Shown here piece after piece: positions 26,708-35,521 of a stretch of 44,638 bases of DNA (positions are counted from its first letter, which is position 1; each line of letters starts with the position of its first letter). The DNA is taken from contig JAICXC010000033.1 of NCBI GenBank assembly GCA_025980665.1, positions 1 through 44,638 of the forward strand, given 5' to 3'. A model generated the notes under the pieces. The model was not told the DNA's origin. It did not search any database and saw nothing but the letters and a program-made list of their open reading frames with translations. This DNA is from Bryobacteraceae bacterium. Its GTDB lineage: Bacteria > Acidobacteriota > Terriglobia > Bryobacterales > Bryobacteraceae. The translations under genes and the position numbers were made by a program.

Positions 26708-27861
26708 TTGTTCCTGAGATACGCTTCTTGCGCGGCGGCGAGCACGCGCGGCAGCGGTGTGCCTGTGCGCTGGGCAATGGCTTTGCAATCGTCGAACTCG
26801 GGCGCGAATGCGCCCTGCGCGGAAACCTTGCCGTGGATAGTCCCGTAAGGTGTTTCGACTTCGATCATGCGCCGGTGCTCCACGCGGCGTTCGGCGGCAT
26901 GGATGCGCAGGCCTAGCGTGGAGGTTTCGGCGAAGATAATCTGGGCCAGGCGCTCCTGATCTTCGGGCTTGGCGATTACGCGGAGCAGCGAACCCGGCCG
27001 GTTCTTCTTCATCTGCAGAGGTGAGAGCGCGGCGTCGAGCGCTCCGGCATCCATAAGCTTTTCGAGTGCATAGCCGAGGACCTGGGGGCTGGAATCATCA
27101 ATATTGGCTTCGATGACGCTGACGAGCGTCGCTTCCGGCACATCTGTGCGCTCGCCGAGCAAGACGCGAAGAACGTTAGCGTGCTGCTTGAAATCGCGAT
27201 CACCTGCGCCGTGGCCGATGGAGGAGATCCGCATGGCGGGCAGCGGTCCGAAGCTGGAAGCGAGGGTGACCGCGAGTGCGGCGCCGGTGGGCGTGGTCAG
27301 TTCGACTTCGGGTCCACGCGAGTAGATTGGCTTTCCTGCGAGCAGGGCGGCGGTGGCGGGCGCAGGCACAGGGAGGAGGCCATGCTCGGTTTGCACAGTG
27401 CCGCTGCCGACGTTGATCGCGGAGGCGTGGACTTCGGAAACGTCCAGGAGATCGAGAGCCACGCAGGCTCCGACGATATCGGCGATGGAATCGACTGCGC
27501 CGACTTCGTGGAAGTGAACTTTTTCAATCGGCACACCGTGGACGCCGGCTTCGGCCTCGCCTAGCCTCAGGAAGACAGCCGAAGCCGCTGCCTGAGCACG
27601 TGGCGTGAGAGGAGCGCGGCCAATCATATCGAGGATGTGCGAAAGATGGCGGTGCTTGGCGGGTTCCTCACCCACATGGACGCGGAATTTCGACGCTGTG
27701 ACACCTCCGCGGATGGTTTTCTCGACCTCGAACCACGCACCGGTCTCCAAACTATGCAAGGCGGCGAGGAGCGCATCGGACGGGGCCCCGGCGTCGAGCA
27801 GGGCGCCGACGGTCATGTCGCCGCTAATCCCGGAGAAGGCGTCAAGGTAGCAAATTTTCAT
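26704..27861 (-). CDS. larC: nickel-pincer cofactor biosynthesis protein LarC
   Basis: CTP-dependent nickel insertase that completes the pincer cofactor of lactate racemase and related enzymes. At 385 residues it is full length (larC1 and larC2 in one frame, with no frameshift as in Lactobacillus). Recognisable parts are the N-terminal YLDAFSGISGDM, HRHLSHI, HFHEVGAVDSIADIVG, TTPTGAAL and EANIDDSSPQ. No larA, larB or larE is seen in the window, so its client enzyme must be encoded elsewhere. The stop overlaps the metG start and the sirtuin gene ends 11 bases upstream. Confidence 0.92.
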   Translation of the reverse strand: MKICYLDAFSGISGDMTVGALLDAGAPSDALLAALHSLETGAWFEVEKTIRGGVTASKFRVHVGEEPAKHRHLSHILDMIGRAPLTPRAQAAASAVFLRLGEAEAGVHGVPIEKVHFHEVGAVDSIADIVGACVALDLLDVSEVHASAINVGSGTVQTEHGLLPVPAPATAALLAGKPIYSRGPEVELTTPTGAALAVTLASSFGPLPAMRISSIGHGAGDRDFKQHANVLRVLLGERTDVPEATLVSVIEANIDDSSPQVLGYALEKLMDAGALDAALSPLQMKKNRPGSLLRVIAKPEDQERLAQIIFAETSTLGLRIHAAERRVEHRRMIEVETPYGTIHGKVSAQGAFAPEFDDCKAIAQRTGTPLPRVLAAAQEAYLRNK

Positions 27862-27872
27862 TTCGTTAATTC

Positions 27873-28592
27873 TTAGGAGACGAGCAGAGGCAAAGCCTGG
27901 GCTGCAGGAGCCCGCCAGGAGAAATCGACCATCCCCGAAACGGGCGTCTCCGCCGGATTCACTTCTACTACTTTAGCGCCCGAAGCCTTCGCGAGATGCA
28001 CGAGTCCCGCCGCCGGGTAGACCAGCGCCGAAGTTCCGACCACCAGAAACACATCGGCTGCAGAGGCGGCCTGCTCAGATTGTGACCAGATTTCGGGCGG
28101 AAGACGCTCGCCGAACCAAACGACGCCCGGGCGTTCGATACCGCCGCAGAAGCAGTGCGGCGGGAGATCGGGAAACGAAGGACGAGCGTCATGTCGCTCT
28201 TTGCCGCAGAGAGTGCACCGCAAAGTCCAGATATCACCGTGGACTTTCAGCAGGTGAGTGGCGCCGGCGCGATCGTGGAGCCCGTCCACGTTTTGCGTGA
28301 TGAGGGTGAAGTTGGCTGTACGTTTTTCGAGATCGGCTAGGGCGTGGTGACCGCGGTTGGGTTCTGCTTTCGCAATCAGACTGCGACGCCAGTCGTACCA
28401 CTCCCAGACAAGCTTGGGATCGCGGGCGAAGGCCTGCGGTGTGGCTAAATCTTCGGCTCGGAAGTTCTTCCAGAGTCCACCAGCATCGCGGAAGGTCGGG
28501 ATGCCGCTTTCAGCGGAGATGCCGGCGCCAGTGAGCACGGCGATGGATTGGGCTGTTTTGACCCAGCCCCGCACGCGCTCTGCGGCGGTCAC
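27873..28592 (-). CDS. cobB: Sir2-family NAD-dependent protein deacylase (class III, SIRT5/CobB-like)
   Basis: Removes acyl groups from lysines using NAD. The 239 residues contain the Rossmann motif [27 protein letters not shown], catalytic His118 and zinc cysteines 126/129/147/149. Tyr66 and Arg69 (WYDWRR) form the YxxR pair that recognises succinyl- and malonyl-lysine in SIRT5 and CobB, so desuccinylase or demalonylase activity is likely. It starts with GTG overlapping the purE stop (GTGA). The neighbourhood of central metabolic genes (icd, purE) suits a metabolic role. Confidence 0.93.
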   Translation of the reverse strand: MTAAERVRGWVKTAQSIAVLTGAGISAESGIPTFRDAGGLWKNFRAEDLATPQAFARDPKLVWEWYDWRRSLIAKAEPNRGHHALADLEKRTANFTLITQNVDGLHDRAGATHLLKVHGDIWTLRCTLCGKERHDARPSFPDLPPHCFCGGIERPGVVWFGERLPPEIWSQSEQAASAADVFLVVGTSALVYPAAGLVHLAKASGAKVVEVNPAETPVSGMVDFSWRAPAAQALPLLVS

Positions 28593-29059
28593 AATGTTTC
28601 GGCGAGAACCTTTTTGCTTTGCTCTTCGCGGAAAGCGCGGAGCTTGTCGCGGAGTGCGGCATCATTCGTCGCTAGAATCGCCACGGCTAGCAGTGCCGCG
28701 TTAGTAGCGCCGGGCTTGCCGATGGCGAGGGTGCCTACGGGGATTCCGCCAGGCATTTGGACCGTCGAGAGCAACGAATCCATGCCTTTGAGCGACGCGC
28801 TTTCCATGGGGACGCCGAGGACTGGGAGTATCGTATGGGCGGCGGCGACACCGGCCAAGTGTGCAGCTCCTCCGGCTGCGGCGATGACGACTTTTACGCC
28901 GCGGTTTTCAGCTCCGGATATAAACTCGGCGGTGGCGTGAGGGGTGCGATGAGCGGAAAGCACTCGCTTTTCGTGCGGGACGCCGAACTGAGTCAGCGTT
29001 TCGCAGCAGTGCTTCATGACGTCCCAATCGGACTTGCTACCCATTATTACGGCAATCAT
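28589..29059 (-). CDS. purE: N5-carboxyaminoimidazole ribonucleotide mutase
   Basis: Class I PurE of purine biosynthesis, 156 residues. It shows [10 protein letters not shown], the active-site SAHRTPHA and the [16 protein letters not shown] segment. Length and motifs fit PurE and not LarB, a relative that might be expected near larC. No purK is visible beside it. It starts 10 bases after the icd stop and overlaps the sirtuin start by four bases. Confidence 0.94.
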   Translation of the reverse strand: MIAVIMGSKSDWDVMKHCCETLTQFGVPHEKRVLSAHRTPHATAEFISGAENRGVKVVIAAAGGAAHLAGVAAAHTILPVLGVPMESASLKGMDSLLSTVQMPGGIPVGTLAIGKPGATNAALLAVAILATNDAALRDKLRAFREEQSKKVLAETL

Positions 29060-29069
29060 TGCGAGTCTC

Positions 29070-30506
29070 CTATTGACCTTGGGCCAGCGTGAACCCGGCC
29101 TTCCCGTCGTAGTTGCGCAGGCTATTGGTCATTCCGATGGGGAGACCGAGTCCGACCACGCGATCGAGCAAAGAAACGATCTGCTTAGGCGTAACGGCGC
29201 TGCCTAGGAAGCGACAGCGGAAATCGTCGGTGCACAAAGTCTCGGGTGAGCCCTCGGGCCAGACCTTGACGCCGCGGTTGGCCATCATTTCGAGGGTGAG
29301 TCCGTCGCCGGATGCTTTGCCGATCACGGCGGCCAAGCTGTTGGGTTCGCGCGAGGGCCATTCGACGTAGACGTCGACGCCGACCAACTCCGTTTTGGGG
29401 GCGGGCTTGGGCTCCGGCAGCTTGATAGGTGGACGAGGGGTGCTGGAGTATTCGGCGGCTTTGATGGTTTGCGGCTTCTGACCAAGGCGCGCGATCACTG
29501 CCTGTGCGAATTCCTTGGTGCCGACTTTCTGTTTGCTGAGACCTTCCTGGAAGATATCGTAGGTGTGGACGCCGTCCTCCAAAGTGCGGAGCCAGGCGTT
29601 GTGAATGCGTTCACCGACGTCGGGCTGGCCGATGTGGACCAGCATCAGCAAAGCGCCGTGCAGCAGACCGGAAGGATTCGCGAGGTTCTGTCCAGCGCGG
29701 CGTGGGGCTGAGCCGTGGATGGCCTCGAACATGGCGGCATGTGCGCCGATGTTGGACGATCCGGCCAGTCCAACGGAGCCCGCGATCTGCGCGGCCACGT
29801 CGGAAAGCACGTCCCCATAGAGATTCGGCATGACGATAACGTCGAAGGCCTCGGGCGTGTCGGCCAGTTTGGCGGCGCCGATATCGACGATCCAATGTTC
29901 TTTTTCGAGGCTGGGATATTCGGCGGAGATTTCGTCGTAGATCTTGTGGAAGCTGCCATCGGTCATCTTCAGGATGTTGTCCTTGGTGAAGCAGGTGACC
30001 TTTTTGCGCTTGTACTGCATAGCGTACTCGAAGGCGTAACGGACGATTTTCTCGCTGCCGGGGCGGGAGATGACCTTAAGAGCGATGATTTCGTCGGGTG
30101 TGGCCTGGTATTCGATGCCGGCGTAGAGATCCTCTTCGTTTTCGCGGACGATGACTACATCCATGCCGGGATGCTTGGTGCGTACGAATGGGTGGTACGA
30201 AACGCAAGGCCGGATGTTGGCGTAAAGTCCGAGCATCTTGCGTGTAGTGACGTTGAGGCTCTTGTAGCCGCCGCCTTGGGGCGTGGTGATGGGAGCTTTA
30301 AGGAATACCTTGGTGCGGCGGAGCGAATCCCAGGAACTGGGCGCGATGCCGGAGGTGTTGCCGGTGAGGTAAACCTTTTCGCCGACTTCTATGGTGTCTA
30401 TTTCAAGTGCTGCGCCAGCCTCCTTGAGGATGTGCAACGTGGCGGCCATGATTTCGGGGCCGATGCCGTCACCGTGGGCAACAGTGATAGGAACTGGAGT
30501 GGGCAT
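29070..30506 (-). CDS. icd: isocitrate dehydrogenase, Thermus/Rickettsia type with C-terminal extension
   Basis: Oxidatively decarboxylates isocitrate to 2-oxoglutarate in the TCA cycle. It has 478 residues. The substrate-binding [18 protein letters not shown], the metal-binding [10 protein letters not shown] and the cofactor loop [17 protein letters not shown] are present. Basic residues in the cofactor loop (RR where NAD enzymes have Asp-Ile) suggest NADP use. After about residue 330 a Pro/Lys-rich linker leads to an extra domain of about 110 residues, as in the Thermus thermophilus enzyme. It is the first gene of the six-gene minus-strand run; its promoter should lie in 30507-30588, where no clear boxes are seen. 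Confidence 0.94.
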   Translation of the reverse strand: MPTPVPITVAHGDGIGPEIMAATLHILKEAGAALEIDTIEVGEKVYLTGNTSGIAPSSWDSLRRTKVFLKAPITTPQGGGYKSLNVTTRKMLGLYANIRPCVSYHPFVRTKHPGMDVVIVRENEEDLYAGIEYQATPDEIIALKVISRPGSEKIVRYAFEYAMQYKRKKVTCFTKDNILKMTDGSFHKIYDEISAEYPSLEKEHWIVDIGAAKLADTPEAFDVIVMPNLYGDVLSDVAAQIAGSVGLAGSSNIGAHAAMFEAIHGSAPRRAGQNLANPSGLLHGALLMLVHIGQPDVGERIHNAWLRTLEDGVHTYDIFQEGLSKQKVGTKEFAQAVIARLGQKPQTIKAAEYSSTPRPPIKLPEPKPAPKTELVGVDVYVEWPSREPNSLAAVIGKASGDGLTLEMMANRGVKVWPEGSPETLCTDDFRCRFLGSAVTPKQIVSLLDRVVGLGLPIGMTNSLRNYDGKAGFTLAQGQ

Positions 30507-30588
30507 GTCTTAAAGGTGAATTTATACGATAGCAGACCAGGTATCGGCGGCGACAGTTTCTGCCGAATGTGGCCGATAAAGAGCCTAT

Positions 30589-31356
30589 ATGGCTTCGCCA
30601 ATTCTGAAGGTCAGCGTAAAGGTATCAGGGGCAGTGTTATTGGACGGTGAACCGTTTTCGCTGGAAGGGCTGGGGGCGAAACTGGAGAGCCTGAAGGCGG
30701 ATCGCCCGGTGGTCTGGTACTACCGCGAGGCAGCCGAGGGAGAACCGCCCGCGGAGGCTATGCAGGTGATGAAACTCATCGTCGACAAGCAGCTCCCGAT
30801 CAGTTTGTCCAGCAAGGCAGATTTCTCAGATTACGTGGATCGAAAGGGCGTGTCGCACCCGCGCTTTACGACCTGGGACGGAGTGGTCGCGAAGGTCCGG
30901 GAAATGACGGCGGGAGGCAGGTATGTCGGCATCATCCGTCCGGACCGTTCGTATTTGCTGATTGCGCCACCATCCAAAGATTCGATGCCGGCGAACATGG
31001 TCGATATGATGGCGAAGCTGGTTCCTCCACAGCCGAGGCGTTCGATTAGTGCGATCGCAGACACGTATTTTTCCTGGAGAGTAGGTGGTGCCGTGCCGAC
31101 GCTGGCGGAAACGGCGCAAGCGATCCCGTTCTTCGGAATGTTGCTGGGACTGGCGTGCATCGGCCACTCGGTGTGCGTGTTTACGGGAACTGATGACTCC
31201 ATGGCTGCTGGTTGCAGAGGGACCGACTTGCTGATCGTGGATGACGCTCAGTTGCCGGCGCTTTCGGCGGATTGGATGAAAGTGGCAGCCCCGGTAATGC
31301 GCAACGCGAACATCGTGGCTCACGAGCGGGCATCGTTCAAATTGAAAGCAATTTGA
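30589..31356 (+). CDS. uncharacterised protein with ExbD/TolR-like N-terminal domain
   Basis: A 255-residue protein without signal peptide or evident membrane helix. The first 75 residues (VKVSGAVLLDGEPFSLEGLG ... VVWYYREAAEGEPP ... MKLIVDKQLPISLSSK) resemble the periplasmic domain of ExbD/TolR without its transmembrane anchor. The rest is unassigned. It contains a GTDLLIVDDAQLPALSADW stretch near the end. It is divergent from icd (82-base gap) and 16 bases upstream of the sugar dehydrogenase homologue. Function unknown. Confidence 0.7.
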   Translation: MASPILKVSVKVSGAVLLDGEPFSLEGLGAKLESLKADRPVVWYYREAAEGEPPAEAMQVMKLIVDKQLPISLSSKADFSDYVDRKGVSHPRFTTWDGVVAKVREMTAGGRYVGIIRPDRSYLLIAPPSKDSMPANMVDMMAKLVPPQPRRSISAIADTYFSWRVGGAVPTLAETAQAIPFFGMLLGLACIGHSVCVFTGTDDSMAAGCRGTDLLIVDDAQLPALSADWMKVAAPVMRNANIVAHERASFKLKAI

Positions 31357-31372
31357 GATAGACTCGGGGGCT

Positions 31373-32545
31373 ATGCGGACCCCTTGTTTCCCGATTGTTC
31401 TGATTCTTGCGGCGGTCGCGTGGGCGCAGCCACAGACCTATCCTCTCGGCGCGGGGCCGTGGAATTACACGACCTACGAGAAGAACACGAAGATTCGCGT
31501 GTCGGTAGTGACCAAGGGGTTGTCTCATCCGTGGAGTCTGGCTTTCCTTCCGAATGGAGACGTGCTGATTACGGAACGTCCAGGGCGGCTCAGGCTTTTG
31601 CATAACGGCGTGCTGGAGCCGGAACCGATTGCGGGGATTTCTGGACTGTCAATCGATCAGCTGTTCGATGTCGCGCTGCATCCGGAGTTCGCGAAGAACG
31701 GGTTCGTGTATCTGACCTACATCAAGAAGGGCAAGGCTCCCGACGGCAAAAACGGCTATTGGGCGACCACAGCGCTGGCGAGAGGGAAATTTGATGGCAA
31801 GGCGCTTACGGGCGTCCAGGACGTCTTCGTGGCGGATGCGTGGCAGCCGCTCAATGGCGGCGATGGATCGCGCGTGGTGTTTGGGCCGGATGGCAAGATG
31901 TATTTCAGTTCGTCGCACCGCAGGAATCCGGATGCACCGCAGGATCTGAGCTCGGATGTCGGCAAGATTTTGCGCCTGAATGACGACGGCACGATTCCCA
32001 AGGACAATCCGTTCGTGGGGAAGACCGGCGCGAAACCGGAGATTTATTCCTTAGGGCATCGGACGGTGCTGGGGCTGACGTTCAAGCCGGGGACCAATGA
32101 ATTGTGGGAGACGGAGAACGGTCCGCAGGGCGGCGACGAAGTGAACGTCATCAAGGCGGGCAAGAATTACGGATGGCCTCTGGTGACCTACGGCCGGGAC
32201 TACGACGGCAAGCGCTTGCCGGGTCCTTCACGGGACGGGTTTGAGCCGCCGGAGCTTTTCTGGGTACCGTCGGTGACTGCTTCGGGGATTTTATTCTACA
32301 GCGGCGATAAGATCCCGGCGTGGAAAGGGAATCTGTTCCTCGGATCGATGACGGTGGGGAGGCTTCCGGGGACGGGGAATCTGCAGAGGATCGTGTTCAA
32401 TGTGAACGGCGAGCAGCGGCGGGAATCGCTGCTGACTGATCTTCACCAGCGCATCCGGGATGTGCGGCAGGGGCCCGATGGGCTGCTGTATTTGCTCACG
32501 GATGAGAACGATGGCGCACTCCTCAAGATCGAGCCAGTTCAGTAA
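31373..32545 (+). CDS. exported soluble aldose/sorbosone dehydrogenase-like beta-propeller protein, PQQ site altered
   Basis: A 390-residue protein with a signal peptide (about 1-18) and the six-bladed propeller of the soluble PQQ glucose/aldose sugar dehydrogenases. Family stretches are HPWSLAFLPNGDVLITERPGR, DVALHPEF, ETENGPQGGDEVNVI and GKNYGWPLVTYG. Several residues that hold PQQ or act in catalysis are changed: the expected GQxG glutamine is Ile94, the catalytic histidine before GR is Gly163, and GHRNPQG reads GHRTVLG (Thr231, Leu233). It may not use PQQ in the usual way. The interspersed repeat follows its stop directly. Confidence 0.85.
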   Translation: MRTPCFPIVLILAAVAWAQPQTYPLGAGPWNYTTYEKNTKIRVSVVTKGLSHPWSLAFLPNGDVLITERPGRLRLLHNGVLEPEPIAGISGLSIDQLFDVALHPEFAKNGFVYLTYIKKGKAPDGKNGYWATTALARGKFDGKALTGVQDVFVADAWQPLNGGDGSRVVFGPDGKMYFSSSHRRNPDAPQDLSSDVGKILRLNDDGTIPKDNPFVGKTGAKPEIYSLGHRTVLGLTFKPGTNELWETENGPQGGDEVNVIKAGKNYGWPLVTYGRDYDGKRLPGPSRDGFEPPELFWVPSVTASGILFYSGDKIPAWKGNLFLGSMTVGRLPGTGNLQRIVFNVNGEQRRESLLTDLHQRIRDVRQGPDGLLYLLTDENDGALLKIEPVQ

Positions 32546-32590
32546 TTGACAGGCGACCCGCTTACGGGCAAACAAGATCGCCTGTCCTAC
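32546..32590. repeat. interspersed palindromic repeat, copy B
   Basis: Perfect 9-base arms gacaggcga (32548-32556) and tcgcctgtc (32578-32586) enclose an inner hairpin cccg-ctta-cggg. The core matches copy A (10670) at 29 of 32 positions. It begins one base after the stop of the sugar dehydrogenase gene, so it can act as its terminator, and it marks the border to the phage-like module. Confidence 0.7.
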
Positions 32591-32634
32591 TTTCAAACAA
32601 AATACAAGGTGTTTCGAAAGCGCGACTTAGCGCA

Positions 32635-32886
32635 GTGCAGCATGGGTGCGCCCGAAGTGTGGGGATAGACTTCGGTCGTGAGCAAACTGAGCGAAAGCAA
32701 AAAAAAAAGACTCAGGCCGCAGTAGTAACGAAGCTGCTAAAGAACGTGGAGAAAAAGTTGGGGGGCGAGGACGTAAAGGCGACCTTGGGGGATTACATCC
32801 GGCTGGTGCAGCTCCAGCAGGAACTGGAAGACGAAGAGCCGCGGGACATAACGGTGACTTGGGTGGAACCGAAATCAGAGGCATAG
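32635..32886 (+). CDS. small protein upstream of the terminase (possible small terminase/packaging protein), start uncertain
   Basis: The likely core is AAVVTKLLKNVEKKLGG followed by DVKATLGDYIRLVQLQQELE and a DITVTWVEP ending, about 60 residues of mostly helical sequence. The ATG at 32635 gives 83 residues with an unusual basic, cysteine-containing leader. Alternatively a GTG at 32678 (VSKLSESKKK) in another frame joins the core through a run of ten A (32699-32708), which needs a -1 slip. Its position just before the large terminase suggests a packaging role, but no DNA-binding motif is evident. Confidence 0.6.
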   Translation: MQHGCARSVGIDFGREQTERKQKKKTQAAVVTKLLKNVEKKLGGEDVKATLGDYIRLVQLQQELEDEEPRDITVTWVEPKSEA

Positions 32887-34130
32887 AGTATCACCCTCTG
32901 CCGTCGCAGAAGAGGTTCCACGAATCGGGGGCGAGGTTCAAGGGATTTTCGGGGCCAATCGGATCTGGCAAGAGCCAAGCGCTGTGCCAGGAAGCGATCA
33001 AGCTGAGTTACTTGAATCCTGGGCGGACGGGATTGATCGGCGCTCCGACTTATCCGATGTTGCGGGATGCGACGGTGGCGGCGCTGTTGGAATTGCTGGT
33101 GAAGAATGGGATTCCGCACGAGGTGAATCGTGCGGAGAATTTTCTGGTGATGAAGGAGACGAGATCGAAGATCTTGTTTCGGGCGGTGGAGGAATTCGAG
33201 CGGTTGCGCGGGAGCAACCTGGCGTGGTTCGGACTGGACGAGCTGACGTACACGTCAGAAGAAGCCTGGCTGCGGCTGGAAGGGCGGTTGAGGGATCCAA
33301 AGGCAGCCAGGCTGTGCGGATTCGCGATGTGGACGCCGAAGGGATACGACTGGGTCTACGAGCGGTTCGTGGCAGAGCGGGTCGAGGGTTACGAAGTGGT
33401 GACGGCGCAGGCGTTTGAGAATCGGCATCTGCTGGATCGGGTGCCGGATTACTATGAGCGGCTCAAGAGCAGCTACGACACGCGGTTTTATCAACAGGAA
33501 GTGCTGGGCGAGTATTTGCATCTGCATACGGGCAGGGTGTACTACGCGTTCGAGCGGGCGAAGAATGTCGCCGAGATGAAAGTAGATCGGCAGCGGGCGC
33601 TGCTGTGGGCGCTGGATTTTAACGTGGATCCGATGTGCTCGGTGGTGGCGCAGGTGGCAGGCGATGGGGTGGTAGTGCTGGACGAGATCGTACTGAGCCG
33701 GTCGACGACGCAGCAGGCGTGCGAGGAATTTCAGAATCGTTTTCCGGAACATGGCGCGGGGTTGAAAGTTTACGCAGACGCGTCGGGGGCGCACATGCAG
33801 ACGACGGGCACATCGGATCTAGCGGTGCTGAAGAAGTTCTTTCGAAGCGGCGAGTACGGGGCGGTCGAGTTTAAAGTGCCGAGATCGAATCCAGCGGTGC
33901 GGGATCGGGTGATGGTTGTCAATGTCGCATTCCAGGGGATGAAGATCGATGCGCGCTGCAAAGAGTTGATCAAGGATCTGGAGCAGGTCGCTTACAAAGA
34001 GAACACTCAGGTGATCGACAAGGACAGGGATCCGCGCCGGACGCATTTATCGGATGCGCTGGGTTATTTGGTGTGGCAGGAGCTGCGGGTGGGGGAAAAG
34101 GTTGGAGAGCGAGGAACGAGGCTGATCTGA
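32859..34130 (+). CDS. phage terminase large subunit
   Basis: The DNA-packaging motor, 423 residues. The ATPase part has a Walker A GPIGSGKS (32-39) and a Walker B WFGLDELTYT (Asp127, Glu128). The RNase H-like nuclease has acidic residues Asp253 (LDFNVDP), Asp307 (YADAS) and Asp399 (HLSDALGY). The start is TTG at 32859, which overlaps the small gene by 28 bases; no ATG or GTG is available upstream of the ATPase in this frame, so the exact start is uncertain. The stop overlaps the portal start (tgatg). Confidence 0.93.
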   Translation: MGGTEIRGIEYHPLPSQKRFHESGARFKGFSGPIGSGKSQALCQEAIKLSYLNPGRTGLIGAPTYPMLRDATVAALLELLVKNGIPHEVNRAENFLVMKETRSKILFRAVEEFERLRGSNLAWFGLDELTYTSEEAWLRLEGRLRDPKAARLCGFAMWTPKGYDWVYERFVAERVEGYEVVTAQAFENRHLLDRVPDYYERLKSSYDTRFYQQEVLGEYLHLHTGRVYYAFERAKNVAEMKVDRQRALLWALDFNVDPMCSVVAQVAGDGVVVLDEIVLSRSTTQQACEEFQNRFPEHGAGLKVYADASGAHMQTTGTSDLAVLKKFFRSGEYGAVEFKVPRSNPAVRDRVMVVNVAFQGMKIDARCKELIKDLEQVAYKENTQVIDKDRDPRRTHLSDALGYLVWQELRVGEKVGERGTRLI

Positions 34131-35485
34131 TGGCGTTTGACATTGATCAAGAGCATCCGGAGTACGTGGTGAAGAAGGCCGCGTGGCGCAGATATCGCGA
34201 TTTGTACGCGGGCGGGGAACAGTTCCGGGTGAACGCAGCGGAGTATCTAATTCCCCGGCAGAGGGAGCCCGGCGAGGTATACGCGGAGCGGCTGTGCAGG
34301 ATCTTCTACGAGAACTACGTGGGATCGATCGTCGACTGGTACGCGGCTACGTTGTTCCGGCGGGAACCGGCGATCACGTTCGAAGGCAACGATGACGCCT
34401 CCAGGACTTTCTTCAGCGCGATGGTTGAGGACTGCGACCGGAGAGACACGTTGCTGGCGGACTTCTTCCGGCGGCAGTTCACGGAGAGCCTGGTGACGGG
34501 GACGAGCTATGTCCTGGTGGATTTTCCGCGAGCGAAGACGCGGCCGGGGACGCGTGGGGAAGAAGACGCAAGCGGGGCGTCACGGGCGTATCTGGTGGAA
34601 TATGGCGCGGACGACGTCATCAACTGGAGCTTAGACGATTACGGGAACTTCGAGTGGGTGGTGATCCGTACTAAGCAGATCAAGAAGGATCGGGTGGAGG
34701 ATCCGGAGTGGCGGACGGAGACCAAGTGGTCGTACTACGACAAGCGGACTTATCGAATTTATGGTGAAGACGGAGTCATCGACCAGGGAAACCACGCGCT
34801 GGCGAAGCTCGGGCAGACGCCGCTATTTGCGCTGCGGATTCCCGAAGGGCTGTGGATGCTCAACCGGGCGGGTTCGCTACAACTGGAGCACTTCAATAAA
34901 TCGAACGCACTGAGCTGGGCGCTGACGATGGGGCTTTTCGCGATGCCCGTGGTGTATTCGGATCGTGAGTGGAGCCAGATGGTGGGAGAGAGCTATTACA
35001 TCCAGCTGGGTCCGCAGGACAGGTTCGGCTGGACGGAGCCGGAAGGAAAGGTTTACCAGATCGCCGCGGACAACCTGGTGCGGCTGCGGGAAGAGATTTA
35101 CAGGGTGTGCTATCTCAGCCAGGCCGGGGTAGAGGAGAGCGGCTCGGCGCACAGCCAGAGCGCGCTCAGCAAGCAGATGGATTTCTCCATTACGCAGGAG
35201 GTACTGCGCGGATACGGGGACGCAATTAAGGAGCAGATCCGGCGGGTGCTGCGGGCGACGGCGGCGGCTCGCGAAGACGGGCTGGAGGTGAGCGTCACAG
35301 GCATGGACGAGTTTGATATCGCGGACTTCGGGACGGAGCTGGAAGACGCCAAGCGGCTACTGACGCTGGGCGTCGCGTCGCCGACGCTAACCAAAGAAGT
35401 CTTCAAGAAGCTGGCGCTGAAGTATTTGTGTGATTCGCGGCAGGACGTGAAGGACAGGATCGCGGAAGAGATCGAAAGGCTTTGA
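34130..35485 (+). CDS. phage portal protein
   Basis: Forms the ring at the capsid vertex through which DNA enters. It has 451 residues. The long helical N-terminal part includes RDLYAGGEQFRVNAAEYLIPR and an FYENYVGSIVDWYAATLF segment; the central QLEHFNKSNALSW and C-terminal SGSAHSQSALSKQMDF stretches are common in portals of siphophage type. The ATG at 34130 overlaps the terminase stop and is preferred to an in-frame start 57 bases upstream. A poly-A-rich gap of 36 bases follows. Confidence 0.88.
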   Translation: MAFDIDQEHPEYVVKKAAWRRYRDLYAGGEQFRVNAAEYLIPRQREPGEVYAERLCRIFYENYVGSIVDWYAATLFRREPAITFEGNDDASRTFFSAMVEDCDRRDTLLADFFRRQFTESLVTGTSYVLVDFPRAKTRPGTRGEEDASGASRAYLVEYGADDVINWSLDDYGNFEWVVIRTKQIKKDRVEDPEWRTETKWSYYDKRTYRIYGEDGVIDQGNHALAKLGQTPLFALRIPEGLWMLNRAGSLQLEHFNKSNALSWALTMGLFAMPVVYSDREWSQMVGESYYIQLGPQDRFGWTEPEGKVYQIAADNLVRLREEIYRVCYLSQAGVEESGSAHSQSALSKQMDFSITQEVLRGYGDAIKEQIRRVLRATAAAREDGLEVSVTGMDEFDIADFGTELEDAKRLLTLGVASPTLTKEVFKKLALKYLCDSRQDVKDRIAEEIERL

Positions 35486-35521
35486 AAAAAGGATCTTCGA
35501 AAAAAAGCGGGGGGCTTAAGT

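Noticed and set aside
25589-26848. A 419-codon open frame on the + strand opposite metG
   Set aside because: It is antisense to a well-supported metG with all synthetase motifs; its translation has no recognisable domain and reflects codon bias of the opposite strand.
28589-29059. LarB, as a partner of larC
   Set aside because: LarB and PurE are related, but this protein has PurE length, the GSKSDW start and SAHRTP motif, so it is purE.
29715-30650. A 311-codon + strand frame opposite icd
   Set aside because: It is antisense to a clear isocitrate dehydrogenase and has no domain features.
32591-32634. Prophage attachment site at the left border of the phage module
   Set aside because: No tRNA end or repeated core could be matched because the right border is outside the window.
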